A DNA stretch of 64,000 bases. Origin: Kaistia hirudinis (GTDB lineage: Bacteria; Pseudomonadota; Alphaproteobacteria; Rhizobiales; Kaistiaceae). Below are positions 19,086-29,085 of this stretch, in pieces. The translations under genes and the position numbers were made by a program. The notes below the pieces were generated by a model. That model saw only the letters and a program-made list of their open reading frames with translations. It did not search any database and was not told where the DNA came from. The DNA lies in contig NZ_JACIDS010000001.1 in assembly GCF_014196455.1 (NCBI RefSeq), positions 744,001 through 808,000 of the forward strand, given 5' to 3'. Each line of letters begins with the position of its first letter. The first letter of the stretch is position 1.

Positions 19086-19201
19086 GAAAGGTGCCCTCTC
19101 GTCCGGCGCGTCACGGTTGGTCTCGAATCCGACATGCGCCGAAGCTGAGACCGAATTGCAACATCATTGTGGCGAAGCGGCAACAGCCGCCTCACTTATC
19201 C

Positions 19202-20645
<1,444 letters not shown>

Positions 20646-20653
<8 letters not shown>

Positions 20654-21773
20654 CCTTGTCGGTGGGGAGCGCGCCCGGATAGGCCGGCATCAGCACGCGG
20701 AATGTCGTTCTGTTCTGTTGCGACTCGCATTCGATCACGCCGCCATGGTCGCCGATGATCTTGGCGACCAGCGCGAGGCCGAGGCCCGTGCCATTGGTCT
20801 TGGTCGTGACGAAGGGATCGAACAGATGCGGGAGGATCTCGGGCGGCACGCCGGGGCCGTTGTCGCGCACGGAGAATTCGAGCGGCAGCGTGACGCGATT
20901 GGCCGAGCCCGGAACCGAGAGACGGATGCCGGGCCGAAACGCCGTCGTCAGAAGGATCTCGCCGTCGATATCGTCACCGATGGCCTCGGCGGCATTCTTG
21001 ACCAGATTGAGGAAGACCTGGATCAGCTGGTCGCGGTTGGCGAAGACCGGCGGCAGCGACGGATCATATTCCTCGATGATGCGGATGTTGCGGGCAAAGC
21101 CGGATTGGGCGAGCCGCTTCACATGCTCGAGCACCACATGGATGTTGACGGGCTCACGCTCGATCGGCCGCTCGTCGGAGAAGACTTCCATGCGGTCGAC
21201 CAGCTTCACGATGCGATCGGCCTCGTCGGTGATCAGCCGCGTCAGCGCGCGGTCATTGTCGTCGACCGAGGATTCGAGCAGCTGCGCGGCGCCGCGAATG
21301 CCCGAGAGCGGGTTCTTGATCTCATGCGCCAGCATCGCGGCGAGGCCGGTGACGGAGCGCGCCGCGCCGCGATGGGTCAGCTGGCGATCGATCTTCTCCG
21401 CCATGGTGCGCTCCTGCAGCATGACGACGACGGCGTTGGGGCGCTCCAGGATCGGCGAGGCATAGATGTCGACGATCCGTTCGGAGCCATTGCGCGGCGT
21501 TCCGACATCGACGCGATATTCATTCACCGCCGAGCCGCGCATGCGCACCTGCTCGATCAAAGCGAGCAGCGGGCTGCCGAAGGGCACGAAATTGGCCAGC
21601 GGCTGCCGGCGCAGCATCGCAATCGACACCTGGAAGAAATCCTCGGCGGCGCTGTTCGCCTCGCTGACATGGCCGTCGGCATCGACGAGGAGCACCGGAT
21701 GCGGCAGTGCGTCGAGCAACAGCGCGGCGCTGTTTTCGGTCGCCTTGCGTGCCGCGGGTGTGGGTACGCTCAT
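20646..21773 (-). CDS. ntrB: Nitrogen-regulation histidine kinase/phosphatase NtrB
   Basis: A 375-residue soluble sensor. An N-terminal PAS domain ([30 protein letters not shown] is split by its core) is followed by HisKA with phospho-acceptor His at about 149 in [15 protein letters not shown] and a HATPase domain (NDGNGPGVP-type N box, [14 protein letters not shown] box). It receives nitrogen status through PII proteins and controls NtrC phosphorylation. Its ATG overlaps the dusB stop by four bases, so dusB-ntrB-ntrC form a coupled operon. Confidence 0.95.
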
Positions 21774-22798
21774 GCCGCCCTCCGGAGCGACTCGGCGCTC
21801 AAATGGTTGCCGAGCAGCGCGACGACCCGCGCCGGACGCTTCTCGGTCAGGATCGCCAGCCGTGCCGCCTCGTCGAGGCTTCCGGCCGGCAGGCGTTCGA
21901 TGGTCCAGGCGAGATGCTTGCGGGCCTGGCGCACGCCGACGATCGGCCCGTAGAGCTCCACCATCTCCTCGAACTGCGCGATGAGCAGTTCGACAAGCGC
22001 GTCGCCCGTCGGCGCCTCCGGCATCGTCCCGGTCCGGCAATAGGCCGCGACATGGCCGGGCAGCCATGGACGGCCATAGGCGCCGCGGCCGATCATGACG
22101 CCGTCAGCGCCGGAGCGCGCGAGCGCCGTCGCGGCGTCCTCGACCGATTCGATGTCGCCATTCACGATCAGCGGAATCGAGATCGCCTCCCGGACGGCGC
22201 GCACCTTCGACCAGTCTGCCGAGCCCTTGTAGAACTGGCAGCGCGTGCGGCCATGGACCGTGACCATCGCGACCCCGGCGGCCTCGGCGCGGCGGGCGAG
22301 TTCCGGCGCATTGATGGAGGCATCGTCCCAGCCGAGCCGCATCTTGAGCGTCACGGTGACCGGGCTCGCGGCGATCGTCGCCTCGATCAGCGTCAACGCA
22401 TGGTCGAGATCGCGCATCAGCGCCGAGCCGGAATAGCCCGTCGTGACCCGCTTGGCGGGGCAGCCCATATTGATGTCGATGATATCCGCGCCGGAATCGG
22501 CTGCGGCGCGGGCGCCCTCGGCCATCCAGTGCGCCTCGCGCCCGGCGAGTTGCACGACATGAAGCGCATTGCCCGTTGCCTCGGCGCGGAGCAGCGTCTC
22601 CGGGCTGCCGATGGCAAGCTCTTCGCTCGCCACCATTTCGGACACCACGAGCCCGGCACCGGCATCGGCGGCGATGCGCCGGAACGGACGATCCGACACG
22701 CCGGACATCGGCGCGAGGATCACGCGATTGCCGATCTCGACATCCCCGATGCGCAGCGGCTGCGCCAGCTGGCGCAGCAGGGTTGAGTTTTCGATCAA
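21770..22798 (-). CDS. dusB: tRNA-dihydrouridine synthase DusB
   Basis: A 342-residue FMN enzyme that reduces uridines in the tRNA D-loop. The N-terminal [16 protein letters not shown] block, the catalytic cysteine in [20 protein letters not shown] (about residue 110) and [18 protein letters not shown] are characteristic. The only start codon before the conserved region is TTG at 22798, with a TAG in frame shortly upstream; its ribosome-binding site is weak. It is the first gene of the coupled dusB-ntrB-ntrC set, the arrangement also seen in E. coli as dusB-fis and in alphaproteobacteria as nifR3-ntrBC. Confidence 0.94.
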   Translation of the reverse strand: MIENSTLLRQLAQPLRIGDVEIGNRVILAPMSGVSDRPFRRIAADAGAGLVVSEMVASEELAIGSPETLLRAEATGNALHVVQLAGREAHWMAEGARAAADSGADIIDINMGCPAKRVTTGYSGSALMRDLDHALTLIEATIAASPVTVTLKMRLGWDDASINAPELARRAEAAGVAMVTVHGRTRCQFYKGSADWSKVRAVREAISIPLIVNGDIESVEDAATALARSGADGVMIGRGAYGRPWLPGHVAAYCRTGTMPEAPTGDALVELLIAQFEEMVELYGPIVGVRQARKHLAWTIERLPAGSLDEAARLAILTEKRPARVVALLGNHLSAESLRRAA

Positions 22799-22943
22799 TT
22801 GACTACCGAATAGGCATGGCTATGGCTGCCCACATATTAGTCAGGGATTGCGGCGCGGCAAGAGTCTTGTTGCACGCCCAGCCGAAATCTCCGATCCATG
22901 CGCGGCAAGCGGTCCAGATACACAGGCACGACGGAAGCAAGCC

Positions 22944-24140
22944 ATGCCAAAAGCCGATCCCGAACGTGTCGTCGCGCTCATTGTCGCGGCCGGACGGGGT
23001 GTGCGCGCGGGCGGCGGAATACCGAAGCAGTATAGGGCCGTCGCAGGCAAGGCCATAATCCGGCACACGGCGGAACGATTTGCCGCGCATCCGCGGATCG
23101 ATGCCGTGGCCGTGGTCATCCATCCCGACGACCGCGCGCTCTATGACGAGGCCCTGGCCGGCCTCGAAGGGCTCGCCGCGCCGGTCGCCGGCGGCGCCAG
23201 CCGGCAGGAATCGGTTCTCGCCGGGCTCGAGGCGCTCGCTGGCTTGTCGCCCGACCGGGTGCTGATTCACGATGCAGTGCGCCCCTTCGCCTCGCATGGG
23301 CTGATCGACCGCGTCATCGATGCGCTCGACGAGGCCGAAGCCGCGCTGGCCGCCTCGCCGGTCACGGACACACTGAAGCGCGGCGCGGAAGACATCGTCG
23401 CCGACACGGTGCCGCGCGAAGGCCTGTTCGCCGCGGAAACACCGCAGGGCTTTCGTTTCGCCGCGATCCTCGATGCGCACAGGCGCGCGGCCGAAGCGGG
23501 CATCCCCGTCACCGACGATGCCAGCATCGCCGAATGGGCGGGGATCGCGGTCCGCCTGGTTCCGGGCGAGCGCGGCAATGCGAAGCTCACCACGCCGGAG
23601 GATATCGCCATGGCCGAGGAGCGGCTGAATCCGTCGCTGCCGCGCGAGACGCGGGTCGGCACCGGCTATGACGTGCATCCCTTCACCGATGGCGATGCCG
23701 TCTGGCTCGGCGGTATCCGCATTCCCTATGGCAAGCGCCTCGCGGGCCATTCGGACGCCGACGTCGCGCTGCACGCTCTAACAGACGCGGTGCTCGGCGC
23801 GATCGCGGAAGGCGATATTGGCACGCATTTCCCGCCTTCAGACCCGCAGTGGCGCGGCGCCTCGTCCGACCGCTTCCTGGCGCATGCGGTCAAGCTGCTG
23901 CGCGCGCGCGGCGGGCGGATCCTCAATCTCGACCTCGCCATCGTCGCGGAAGGACCGAAGGTCGGCCCGCACCGGGACGCGATGCGCGCCCGCATCGCGG
24001 AGATCGCCGGGGTCGGCATCGGCCGCGTCGCGGTCAAGGCGACGACGAACGAGAAGCTCGGCTTTGTCGGCCGCGGCGAGGGCATCGCCGCAATTGGCAC
24101 GGCGAGCGTGAGCCTGCCCGCCTCGGAGGATGAATCATGA
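22944..24140 (+). CDS. ispDF: Bifunctional IspD/IspF (MEP isoprenoid pathway)
   Basis: 398 residues joining 2-C-methyl-D-erythritol 4-phosphate cytidylyltransferase (IspD, about 1-230) to 2-C-methyl-D-erythritol 2,4-cyclodiphosphate synthase (IspF, about 235-398). IspD motifs: IVAAGRGVRAGGGIPKQY for the CTP loop and LIHDAVRPF. IspF motifs: VGTGYDVHPF and GHSDADVALHALTDAVLGA with metal ligands. The fused gene is common in alphaproteobacteria. The ATG at 22944 has GGAAG upstream and gives the proper N-terminus. It is divergent from dusB, and the 145-base gap holds both promoters. The stop overlaps the next start (ATGA). Confidence 0.97.
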   Translation: MPKADPERVVALIVAAGRGVRAGGGIPKQYRAVAGKAIIRHTAERFAAHPRIDAVAVVIHPDDRALYDEALAGLEGLAAPVAGGASRQESVLAGLEALAGLSPDRVLIHDAVRPFASHGLIDRVIDALDEAEAALAASPVTDTLKRGAEDIVADTVPREGLFAAETPQGFRFAAILDAHRRAAEAGIPVTDDASIAEWAGIAVRLVPGERGNAKLTTPEDIAMAEERLNPSLPRETRVGTGYDVHPFTDGDAVWLGGIRIPYGKRLAGHSDADVALHALTDAVLGAIAEGDIGTHFPPSDPQWRGASSDRFLAHAVKLLRARGGRILNLDLAIVAEGPKVGPHRDAMRARIAEIAGVGIGRVAVKATTNEKLGFVGRGEGIAAIGTASVSLPASEDES

Positions 24141-24631
24141 CCGACCTGACGCCGCTGCTGCCCGCCGCCGAGGCGCTGATCCGGCGCTGCACCGCGTCGG
24201 GACTGATGATCGCGACGGCCGAATCCTGCACCGGCGGGCTGATCGCCGGAACGCTGACCGAGGTGTCCGGCTCGTCATCCGTCGTCGATCGCGGCTTCGT
24301 CACCTATTCGAACGCAGCCAAGACGGCGATGCTCGGCGTGCCCGCGGACCTCATCGAGCAGGTCGGCGCGGTCAGCCGCGAGGTCGCGCTCGCGATGGTG
24401 GAAGGCGCCCTCGTCCGCTCGCAGGCGGATCTCGCCGTCGCCGTGACCGGGATCGCCGGCCCCAATGGCGGATCGGCCGAGAAGCCGGTCGGCCTCGTCC
24501 ATTTCGGCGTCATCCGCAAGGGGCGTAGCGCCCGGCACGCCGTGCATGTCTTCGCCGGTCTCGACCGCTCGGGTGTCCGCCGCGCGACGATCGAGAGGGC
24601 GCTGGCCCTGCTCGCGGAAGAGGCCGGCTGA
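24137..24631 (+). CDS. CinA-type nicotinamide-nucleotide amidase (PncC domain only)
   Basis: A 164-residue stand-alone CinA C-terminal domain, which deamidates nicotinamide mononucleotide to nicotinate mononucleotide in NAD salvage. ATAESCTGGLIAG (about 29-41) with the catalytic Ser, VDRGFVTYSNAAKTAMLGVP and AVTGIAGPNGGS are diagnostic. The N-terminal MoaB-like domain of full CinA is absent, as is usual for this short form. Its start overlaps the ispDF stop by four bases, so it is translated with ispDF. Confidence 0.93.
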   Translation: MTDLTPLLPAAEALIRRCTASGLMIATAESCTGGLIAGTLTEVSGSSSVVDRGFVTYSNAAKTAMLGVPADLIEQVGAVSREVALAMVEGALVRSQADLAVAVTGIAGPNGGSAEKPVGLVHFGVIRKGRSARHAVHVFAGLDRSGVRRATIERALALLAEEAG

Positions 24632-24638
24632 CGCCGCC

Positions 24639-24956
24639 TCAGAGCCCGCCGCGCACCATCAGAGCGCCGGCGATCGAGAGCCGCTCGGCCGGCAGATCCC
24701 CTGCCCCTTCCGCCTCTCCAGCCTGGCGATACCAGTAGCGCGCATTCCAGTCGTCGCCCTCGGCGCGATGCAGATGCGCATGCACCCAGGCCGAGGCACG
24801 GTCCTCACCGTGCTGGACGAGCTCATGCGCGCCGTTCCAGTCGCCCTTCTCGGCGAGAAACAACGCCCGCAGCGGCGCCGGCCAGTGTCTGGGCGGCTCC
24901 TGGGCGGCCAGCGCATCCGAAAAGACGTCCGTGGCGGCTTGCTTGGTGTCGGGCAT
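24639..24956 (-). CDS. Conserved-looking small hypothetical protein
   Basis: A 105-residue, Trp- and Ala-rich soluble protein (LRALFLAEKGDWNGAHELVQH, ASAWVHAHLHRAEGDDWNARYWYRQAG) that looks helical, like a short TPR/Sel1-type repeat pair. I do not assign a function. The ATG at 24956 has an excellent GGGAGGAACC site before it; an in-frame start further up (24980) would lose that spacing. It is convergent with the cinA-type gene, with only seven bases between the two stops. Confidence 0.75.
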   Translation of the reverse strand: MPDTKQAATDVFSDALAAQEPPRHWPAPLRALFLAEKGDWNGAHELVQHGEDRASAWVHAHLHRAEGDDWNARYWYRQAGEAEGAGDLPAERLSIAGALMVRGGL

Positions 24957-25063
24957 CGGTTCCTCCCGTTGCTGCCGCAAACCTTGCGCTTCCAGCGCGG
25001 GGTCGCTATCTCAATCGCGTCCCATAGGAGCGTGGATGTCAAGTTCGACTGAGGCCCGGTGAA

Positions 25064-25121
25064 CCCTGCCCGTGATGGGCAGGGAAGAAAGCCCGCGATG
25101 CAACGCGTCGCGGCCCGCTTT
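25064..25121. promoter_or_regulatory. Two consecutive hairpins upstream of the yjhX-like gene
   Basis: Hairpin 1: CCCTGCCC-GTGAT-GGGCAGGG at 25064-25084, a perfect 8-bp stem. Hairpin 2: AAAGC..CCGCGA at 25088-25098 pairs with TCGCGG..GCTTT at 25108-25121. They lie 38-95 bases before the yjhX-like start. They could be a structured 5' leader, a terminator region or a small RNA. Purely structural evidence. Confidence 0.4.
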
Positions 25122-25158
25122 GTTGCGGCTTTCTGCTACCGGATTTCCGACGGACATC

Positions 25159-25416
25159 ATGAACATCTCACGATGCGAGCAGCGCGTGCTGCACGCCTTG
25201 GCCCAGGGCGGCCAGATCAACCATATCCGTGACACGAAGGGCGCCATCGTCGCCGTCGACTGCATGACGCGCGACGGCTTTCGGCTGGTCGACGGAACGA
25301 TCGAACTCTTCAAGCGCCTGAAACGGCGGCGCCTCATCGCATCCCGCGGCGGCGCGCCCTACCGGATCACCCGCCTCGGCCTCGAGGCGGTCCGCGCACA
25401 ACTCGACAACCGTTGA
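25159..25416 (+). CDS. YjhX-family toxin-like protein
   Basis: An 85-residue protein with the typical YjhX outline: the N-terminus [20 protein letters not shown], a middle [28 protein letters not shown] and the end [19 protein letters not shown]. It is winged-helix-like. E. coli YjhX is described as a topoisomerase-I-targeting toxin neutralised by the acetyltransferase-like YjhQ. No YjhQ-like gene is adjacent here: the neighbours are a small unknown gene and the hybrid kinase gene, both on the other strand. I chose ATG 25159 because it gives exactly the family N-terminus; an upstream in-frame start would add 29 unrelated residues. The ribosome-binding site is weak. Confidence 0.87.
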   Translation: MNISRCEQRVLHALAQGGQINHIRDTKGAIVAVDCMTRDGFRLVDGTIELFKRLKRRRLIASRGGAPYRITRLGLEAVRAQLDNR

Positions 25417-25509
25417 CGAATAACGAGGGCGGCCGGATGACGGCCGCCCTCGGCAAGAAGATCGCCATCCGCCACGCCGATACCCGCCAGGGGCCCGACG
25501 GGCCAAAGC

Positions 25510-27432
25510 CTAGGGCGAATCGAGGATTTCGCGGAGGCGCAGGGCGAGTTCGCGCGCCGTATAGGGCTTCTTGAGCCAGCTCTCGTCCTGCGACAGTTCC
25601 CGGCCGGCGATGCTCGGTTCGGCATAGCCGGAGGTGAAGAGCACCTTGATGTCCGGCCGCATTTTCCGCGCCTCGCGCGCGAGCTCGTCGCCCGTCATGC
25701 CGCCCGGCATGATGACATCCGTGAAGAGCAGGCGGATCCGCGGCAGCGCGCGCAGCAATTCCAGCGCTTCCGCGCCGGTGCCGGCCTCGACTACCTCGTA
25801 GCCATTGTTCTGCAGCCGCGCGACGGCAACCCGGCGCACGCGCACATCGTCCTCGACCACGAGGATCAGTTCGTCGCCGCCCGGCAGCGCCTCGGGCTCC
25901 GCACCCGCCTGGCCGGCCGGCCCCGCCTTCTGCACGCCGGTGCTGGGCAGGAACAGCCGCACGCTGGTCCCCTGCCCCGGCTCGCTATAGAGTTGGACGT
26001 GGCCGCCCGACTGCTTGACGAAGCCATAGACCATGCTGAGGCCGAGACCGGTTCCCGAGCTGACGCCCTTGGTCGTGAAGAAGGGCTCGAAGGCGCGCTG
26101 CTTGACCTCCGCGGTCATGCCGCTGCCGGTGTCGGTCACCGAGACCAGCACGAAGGAGCCGCTGCGCACGCCCGGATACATTTCCGCATAGTCCCGGTCG
26201 AGCACGCTGCGCGAAACCTCGACCGTCAGCCGACCGCCCCTCGGCATCGCGTCGCGGGCGTTCAGGACCAGGTTGAGCAGGGCATTCTGCAGCTGCGAGC
26301 CGTCGATCAGCGCGAGATGCGAGCTTCCCGTCACCACGGTGCGCAATTCGACCGTCTCGCCGAGCGTCCGCCGCAGCAGGCCGGCGAAATTGGTGACGAG
26401 CTGCGCGACGTCGGTCGGCTTCGGATTGAGCGGCTGGCGGCGCCCGAAAGCGAGAAGCTGGCCCGTGAGCTTGGCGCCGTCGTCGGCCGCATCCTGCGCC
26501 TCGCGGAGCAGTTCGAGGATCTGGGGATCGGCCACGCGGCTCTCGATCATCTCCAGATTGCCGCTGATGACGGTCAGCAGATTGTTGAAGTCATGCGCGA
26601 TGCCGCCCGTGAGCTGCCCGACCGCCTCCATCTTCTGCGACTGGCGGAGCTCCTCCTCCATGCGGTGGCGGCTGGTCAGGTCGCGGATGAAGCCGGTGAA
26701 GATGCGCCGGCCCTGCGAGATCGCCTCGCCGACCGCGAGCTCCATCGGGAAGGTCGAGCCGTCCTTCTTGCGCCCCGTGACGACGCGGCCATAGCCGATG
26801 ATCCGCCGCTCGCCGGTGGTGAGGTAGCGATGGATATACTCGTCATGCCGTTCGCGATCGGGCGAGGGCATGAGAATGCGGACATTCTTGCCGCAGACTT
26901 CGGGGGCGCGGAAGCCGAACAGCCGTTCCGCAGCAACGCTGAAGGATGTCACGGTGCCGCTGTCGTCGACGACGATCATCGCCTCCGGCACGGTCTCGAG
27001 AATGGAGCGCAGATGCGCCTCGCGGCTCGCAAGATCGGCCTGCGCCTCGCGCAGACTGGAAATGTCGCTGTTCGTCTCGAGAAAGGCTGGCTGTTCGCCG
27101 TCCGCGACCGGCAGGGGAAGCCATCGACTCGCGACCCAGATTTCGCCACCGTCGCGATGGTGGTGGAGCAATTCGCCTTCCCAGGCGCCGAATTCCCGGA
27201 CGGCGTCGAAAATGGCTTGCGGCGGCTCCGGATAGACGGTCGACAACAACTCGTCGACGTTTCGGCCCAAGGCCTCATCGCGCTTCCAGCCATAGAGCAG
27301 CTCGGCGCCGCTCGACCAGGCGCGGATACGCCCCTCGCGGCCATGAATGACGATGTTGGCGCCATCGAGAAGGCGGGCTACCTCATCGACGAGCGGACGG
27401 CCAGCATCAGCTGGCGCGGCTCTCTCGGACAC
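25510..27432 (-). CDS. FixL-like heme-PAS hybrid histidine kinase (hFixL-type)
   Basis: 640 residues without membrane segments: PAS1 (about 15-130), PAS2 (about 140-255), HisKA with H280 in TGGIAHDFNNLL, HATPase (about 380-505, SSGTGLGLSMVYG) and a C-terminal receiver (about 520-638, Asp in LLFTDVIMPGG). PAS2 closely follows FixL heme PAS domains: ERHDEYIHRYLTTGERRIIG has H196 at the proximal heme-ligand place, and GRVVTG has R216 at the place of the distal oxygen-sensing arginine (R220 of Bradyrhizobium FixL). It is therefore a predicted oxygen sensor. The start is GTG with AGAGGTG upstream, 21 bases after the fixK-like gene, so the two form an operon. The hybrid layout matches hFixL of some rhizobia. 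Heme binding is inferred from motif match only. Confidence 0.86.
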   Translation of the reverse strand: MSERAAPADAGRPLVDEVARLLDGANIVIHGREGRIRAWSSGAELLYGWKRDEALGRNVDELLSTVYPEPPQAIFDAVREFGAWEGELLHHHRDGGEIWVASRWLPLPVADGEQPAFLETNSDISSLREAQADLASREAHLRSILETVPEAMIVVDDSGTVTSFSVAAERLFGFRAPEVCGKNVRILMPSPDRERHDEYIHRYLTTGERRIIGYGRVVTGRKKDGSTFPMELAVGEAISQGRRIFTGFIRDLTSRHRMEEELRQSQKMEAVGQLTGGIAHDFNNLLTVISGNLEMIESRVADPQILELLREAQDAADDGAKLTGQLLAFGRRQPLNPKPTDVAQLVTNFAGLLRRTLGETVELRTVVTGSSHLALIDGSQLQNALLNLVLNARDAMPRGGRLTVEVSRSVLDRDYAEMYPGVRSGSFVLVSVTDTGSGMTAEVKQRAFEPFFTTKGVSSGTGLGLSMVYGFVKQSGGHVQLYSEPGQGTSVRLFLPSTGVQKAGPAGQAGAEPEALPGGDELILVVEDDVRVRRVAVARLQNNGYEVVEAGTGAEALELLRALPRIRLLFTDVIMPGGMTGDELAREARKMRPDIKVLFTSGYAEPSIAGRELSQDESWLKKPYTARELALRLREILDSP

Positions 27433-27453
27433 GGCGCGTCACCTCTTCAAGCG

Positions 27454-28203
27454 TCAGTTCGGCCAAACCGCCTGATGGGTGTAGGCGGCGGAAGGGTTAT
27501 GGTCCGCTTCGACTTCGCCTGCAAGGGTCGTCAACTTGTCGCTCTTGCGCACGATGATCGCGTGCCGGCCGCTCGGCGAAATGACGCCGCGGCTGGTCAG
27601 ACGCGTCATGATGCGGGACACGGTCTCGATGGTGAGGCCGAGATAGTCGGCCATGTCCAGCCGCGTCATCGGCACCTCGACGACGCGCAGCGCCTGCCCG
27701 TCGCGATCGAGGCGCCGGGAGATCAGGAGGAGGAAGCTGCACACCCGCTCCTCGGCGCTCTTGCGGGCGAGAAGGACCATCTGGTCCTGCGCCGCGGCCA
27801 TCTCGTCGCAAAGCCGCGCGAAGAGCTGGGGACGAAGCTCCGGGGAGCGGTTGATCTCCTCCTGGAAGCGCTGGCGCGCGAAGCGGCGAACCTGGATGCG
27901 GGTGACCGCTTCGGCGGTATAGAGGTAGCGATCCTTCAGCGAGACGCCGATCAGGTCGCCTGGATACATGAAGCCCGTGATGACGCGCCGGCCATCGCCG
28001 AGGATCTTGTAGATGCGCAGCACGCCCTCGACGACCTCGAAGACATGATCGGCCTCGTCGCCTTCCCAGAACACCGCCGTGCCGGCCTCGAACTTCTCGA
28101 TGGGCTGGCGGCTGAACAGCCCCTGGAGCGTCGGACGCTCGGCCTCGCAGGGGACCTGCCGGACGAAGTGGTTGACCGCAGCGATCGAATCTTGGGACAG
28201 CAT
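27454..28203 (-). CDS. FixK/FNR-family transcription regulator
   Basis: A 249-residue Crp/Fnr regulator: cyclic-nucleotide-type beta roll (about 20-140), dimer helix, winged helix. The recognition helix TIETVSRIMTRL has the E-x-x-S-R pattern (E193, S196, R197) that reads TTGAT half-sites. The N-terminal four-cysteine cluster of FNR is absent: only C19, C132 and C155 are present. It is therefore FixK-like and oxygen-insensitive itself; C155 sits in ERVCSF, where some FixK2 proteins have a redox cysteine. The ATG at 28203 has GGAG seven bases upstream. A K-box-like repeat is 90 bases upstream, and the downstream gene encodes the heme-PAS kinase. Likely target: the anaerobox at hemN. Confidence 0.88.
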   Translation of the reverse strand: MLSQDSIAAVNHFVRQVPCEAERPTLQGLFSRQPIEKFEAGTAVFWEGDEADHVFEVVEGVLRIYKILGDGRRVITGFMYPGDLIGVSLKDRYLYTAEAVTRIQVRRFARQRFQEEINRSPELRPQLFARLCDEMAAAQDQMVLLARKSAEERVCSFLLLISRRLDRDGQALRVVEVPMTRLDMADYLGLTIETVSRIMTRLTSRGVISPSGRHAIIVRKSDKLTTLAGEVEADHNPSAAYTHQAVWPN

Positions 28204-28292
28204 GATGGGGCTCCACATCGGGTCGCGATGCAGCCATTTGTGGTCCTCCGCGTGACGACAGATCGATGCGCGTGTTAGCGTGAGTGCCAATT

Positions 28293-28308
28293 TGTGACGG
28301 ACTGTAAC
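28293..28308 (-). promoter_or_regulatory. K-box-like direct repeat between fixK-like and response-regulator genes
   Basis: Read on the minus strand, GTTACA-GTCC-GTCACA is a direct repeat of six with a four-base spacer. It matches the GTTACA-N4-GTTACA K-box that I recall for FxkR control of fixK in Rhizobium etli, with one mismatch. It lies 90 bases upstream of the fixK-like ATG and 36 bases before the response-regulator ATG, so it could serve both promoters. It also reads as the imperfect palindrome TTGTGAC-N5-GTAACAA. Confidence 0.6.
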
Positions 28309-28343
28309 AAGGCGTGCCGGAACGACCCGGCCAGATACGGCGC

Positions 28344-29078
28344 ATGAGCGACGCAGCTGAACGCACGGAGCACATCCTGGTGGTCGATGACGACCCCAGG
28401 ATCCGCCAGATGCTCGTGCGTTATTTCGAAGGGGAATCGTATCGCGTGACCGCCGTCGCCGACGGCAAGGCCATGCGCGAGGCGCTGCGCGAGCGTGCGA
28501 TCGACGCGATCCTGCTCGATCTCGTGCTTGGCGGCGGCGAAGACGGGCTCGAACTCGCGCGCGAAGTGCGCAGCCGTTCCGATGTGCCGATCATCATGCT
28601 CACCGGGCGCGACGACGTCGTCGATCGCATTGTCGGCCTGGAGATAGGCGCCGACGACTACATCGCCAAGCCGTTTCACCTGCGCGAAGTGCTCGCGCGG
28701 CTGCGCACCATCCTCCGGCGTCGCCGTCCCCGTCCCCTAGCCGAGCCAGAGGCGCGGCCCGGCGACGTGATCCAGTTCGATGGCTGGCGGCTCGATGTCG
28801 GCCGGCGCGAACTGCACGACGCCGCCGGCGAGGCGATCGCGCTCACCACGGGCGAGTTCGACATCCTGATGGTGCTCGCGCGCCAGCCGGGCCATGTCTT
28901 CTCGCGCGAGACGCTCATGGACCTCACGCGCAGCCGCTCTCTCGAGGCGTTCGACCGCACGATCGACGCGCAGATCGCGCGGCTGCGCAAGAAGATCGAG
29001 CGCGATCCGGCCAATCCGAAGCTCGTCAAATCGGTGCGCGGGATCGGGTATGTGTTCACCGGACAGGCCGACGACTGA
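28344..29078 (+). CDS. OmpR/PhoB-type response regulator (FxkR-like by context)
   Basis: A 244-residue two-domain regulator. The receiver has acidic pocket VVDDD (14-18), phospho-acceptor D59 in ILLDLVLGG and K109 in IAKPF. The C-terminal winged helix is of the OmpR type (LTTGEFDILMVLARQ and SLEAFDRTIDAQIARLRKKIE, ending GIGYVFTG). It is not FixJ-like. It is divergent from fixK and the hybrid FixL-like kinase, with no histidine kinase gene of its own nearby, so the hybrid kinase is the obvious partner. This is the arrangement of FxkR. An in-frame GTG at 28314 is an alternative start. Confidence 0.85.
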   Translation: MSDAAERTEHILVVDDDPRIRQMLVRYFEGESYRVTAVADGKAMREALRERAIDAILLDLVLGGGEDGLELAREVRSRSDVPIIMLTGRDDVVDRIVGLEIGADDYIAKPFHLREVLARLRTILRRRRPRPLAEPEARPGDVIQFDGWRLDVGRRELHDAAGEAIALTTGEFDILMVLARQPGHVFSRETLMDLTRSRSLEAFDRTIDAQIARLRKKIERDPANPKLVKSVRGIGYVFTGQADD

Positions 29079-29085
29079 GGCCGAA

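Noticed and set aside
22783-22800. TTGAG...GATCAA resembling an FNR box at the start of dusB
   Set aside because: The first half-site is mismatched and the spacing is wrong (TTGAG with six bases before ATCAA), and it lies within the coding start.
27497-28237. 246-codon frame overlapping fixK that begins at a good ribosome-binding site
   Set aside because: The translated product is a low-complexity Arg/Pro/Gly-rich shadow. FixK in the other frame is a full recognisable protein. The start context is kept as a finding only.
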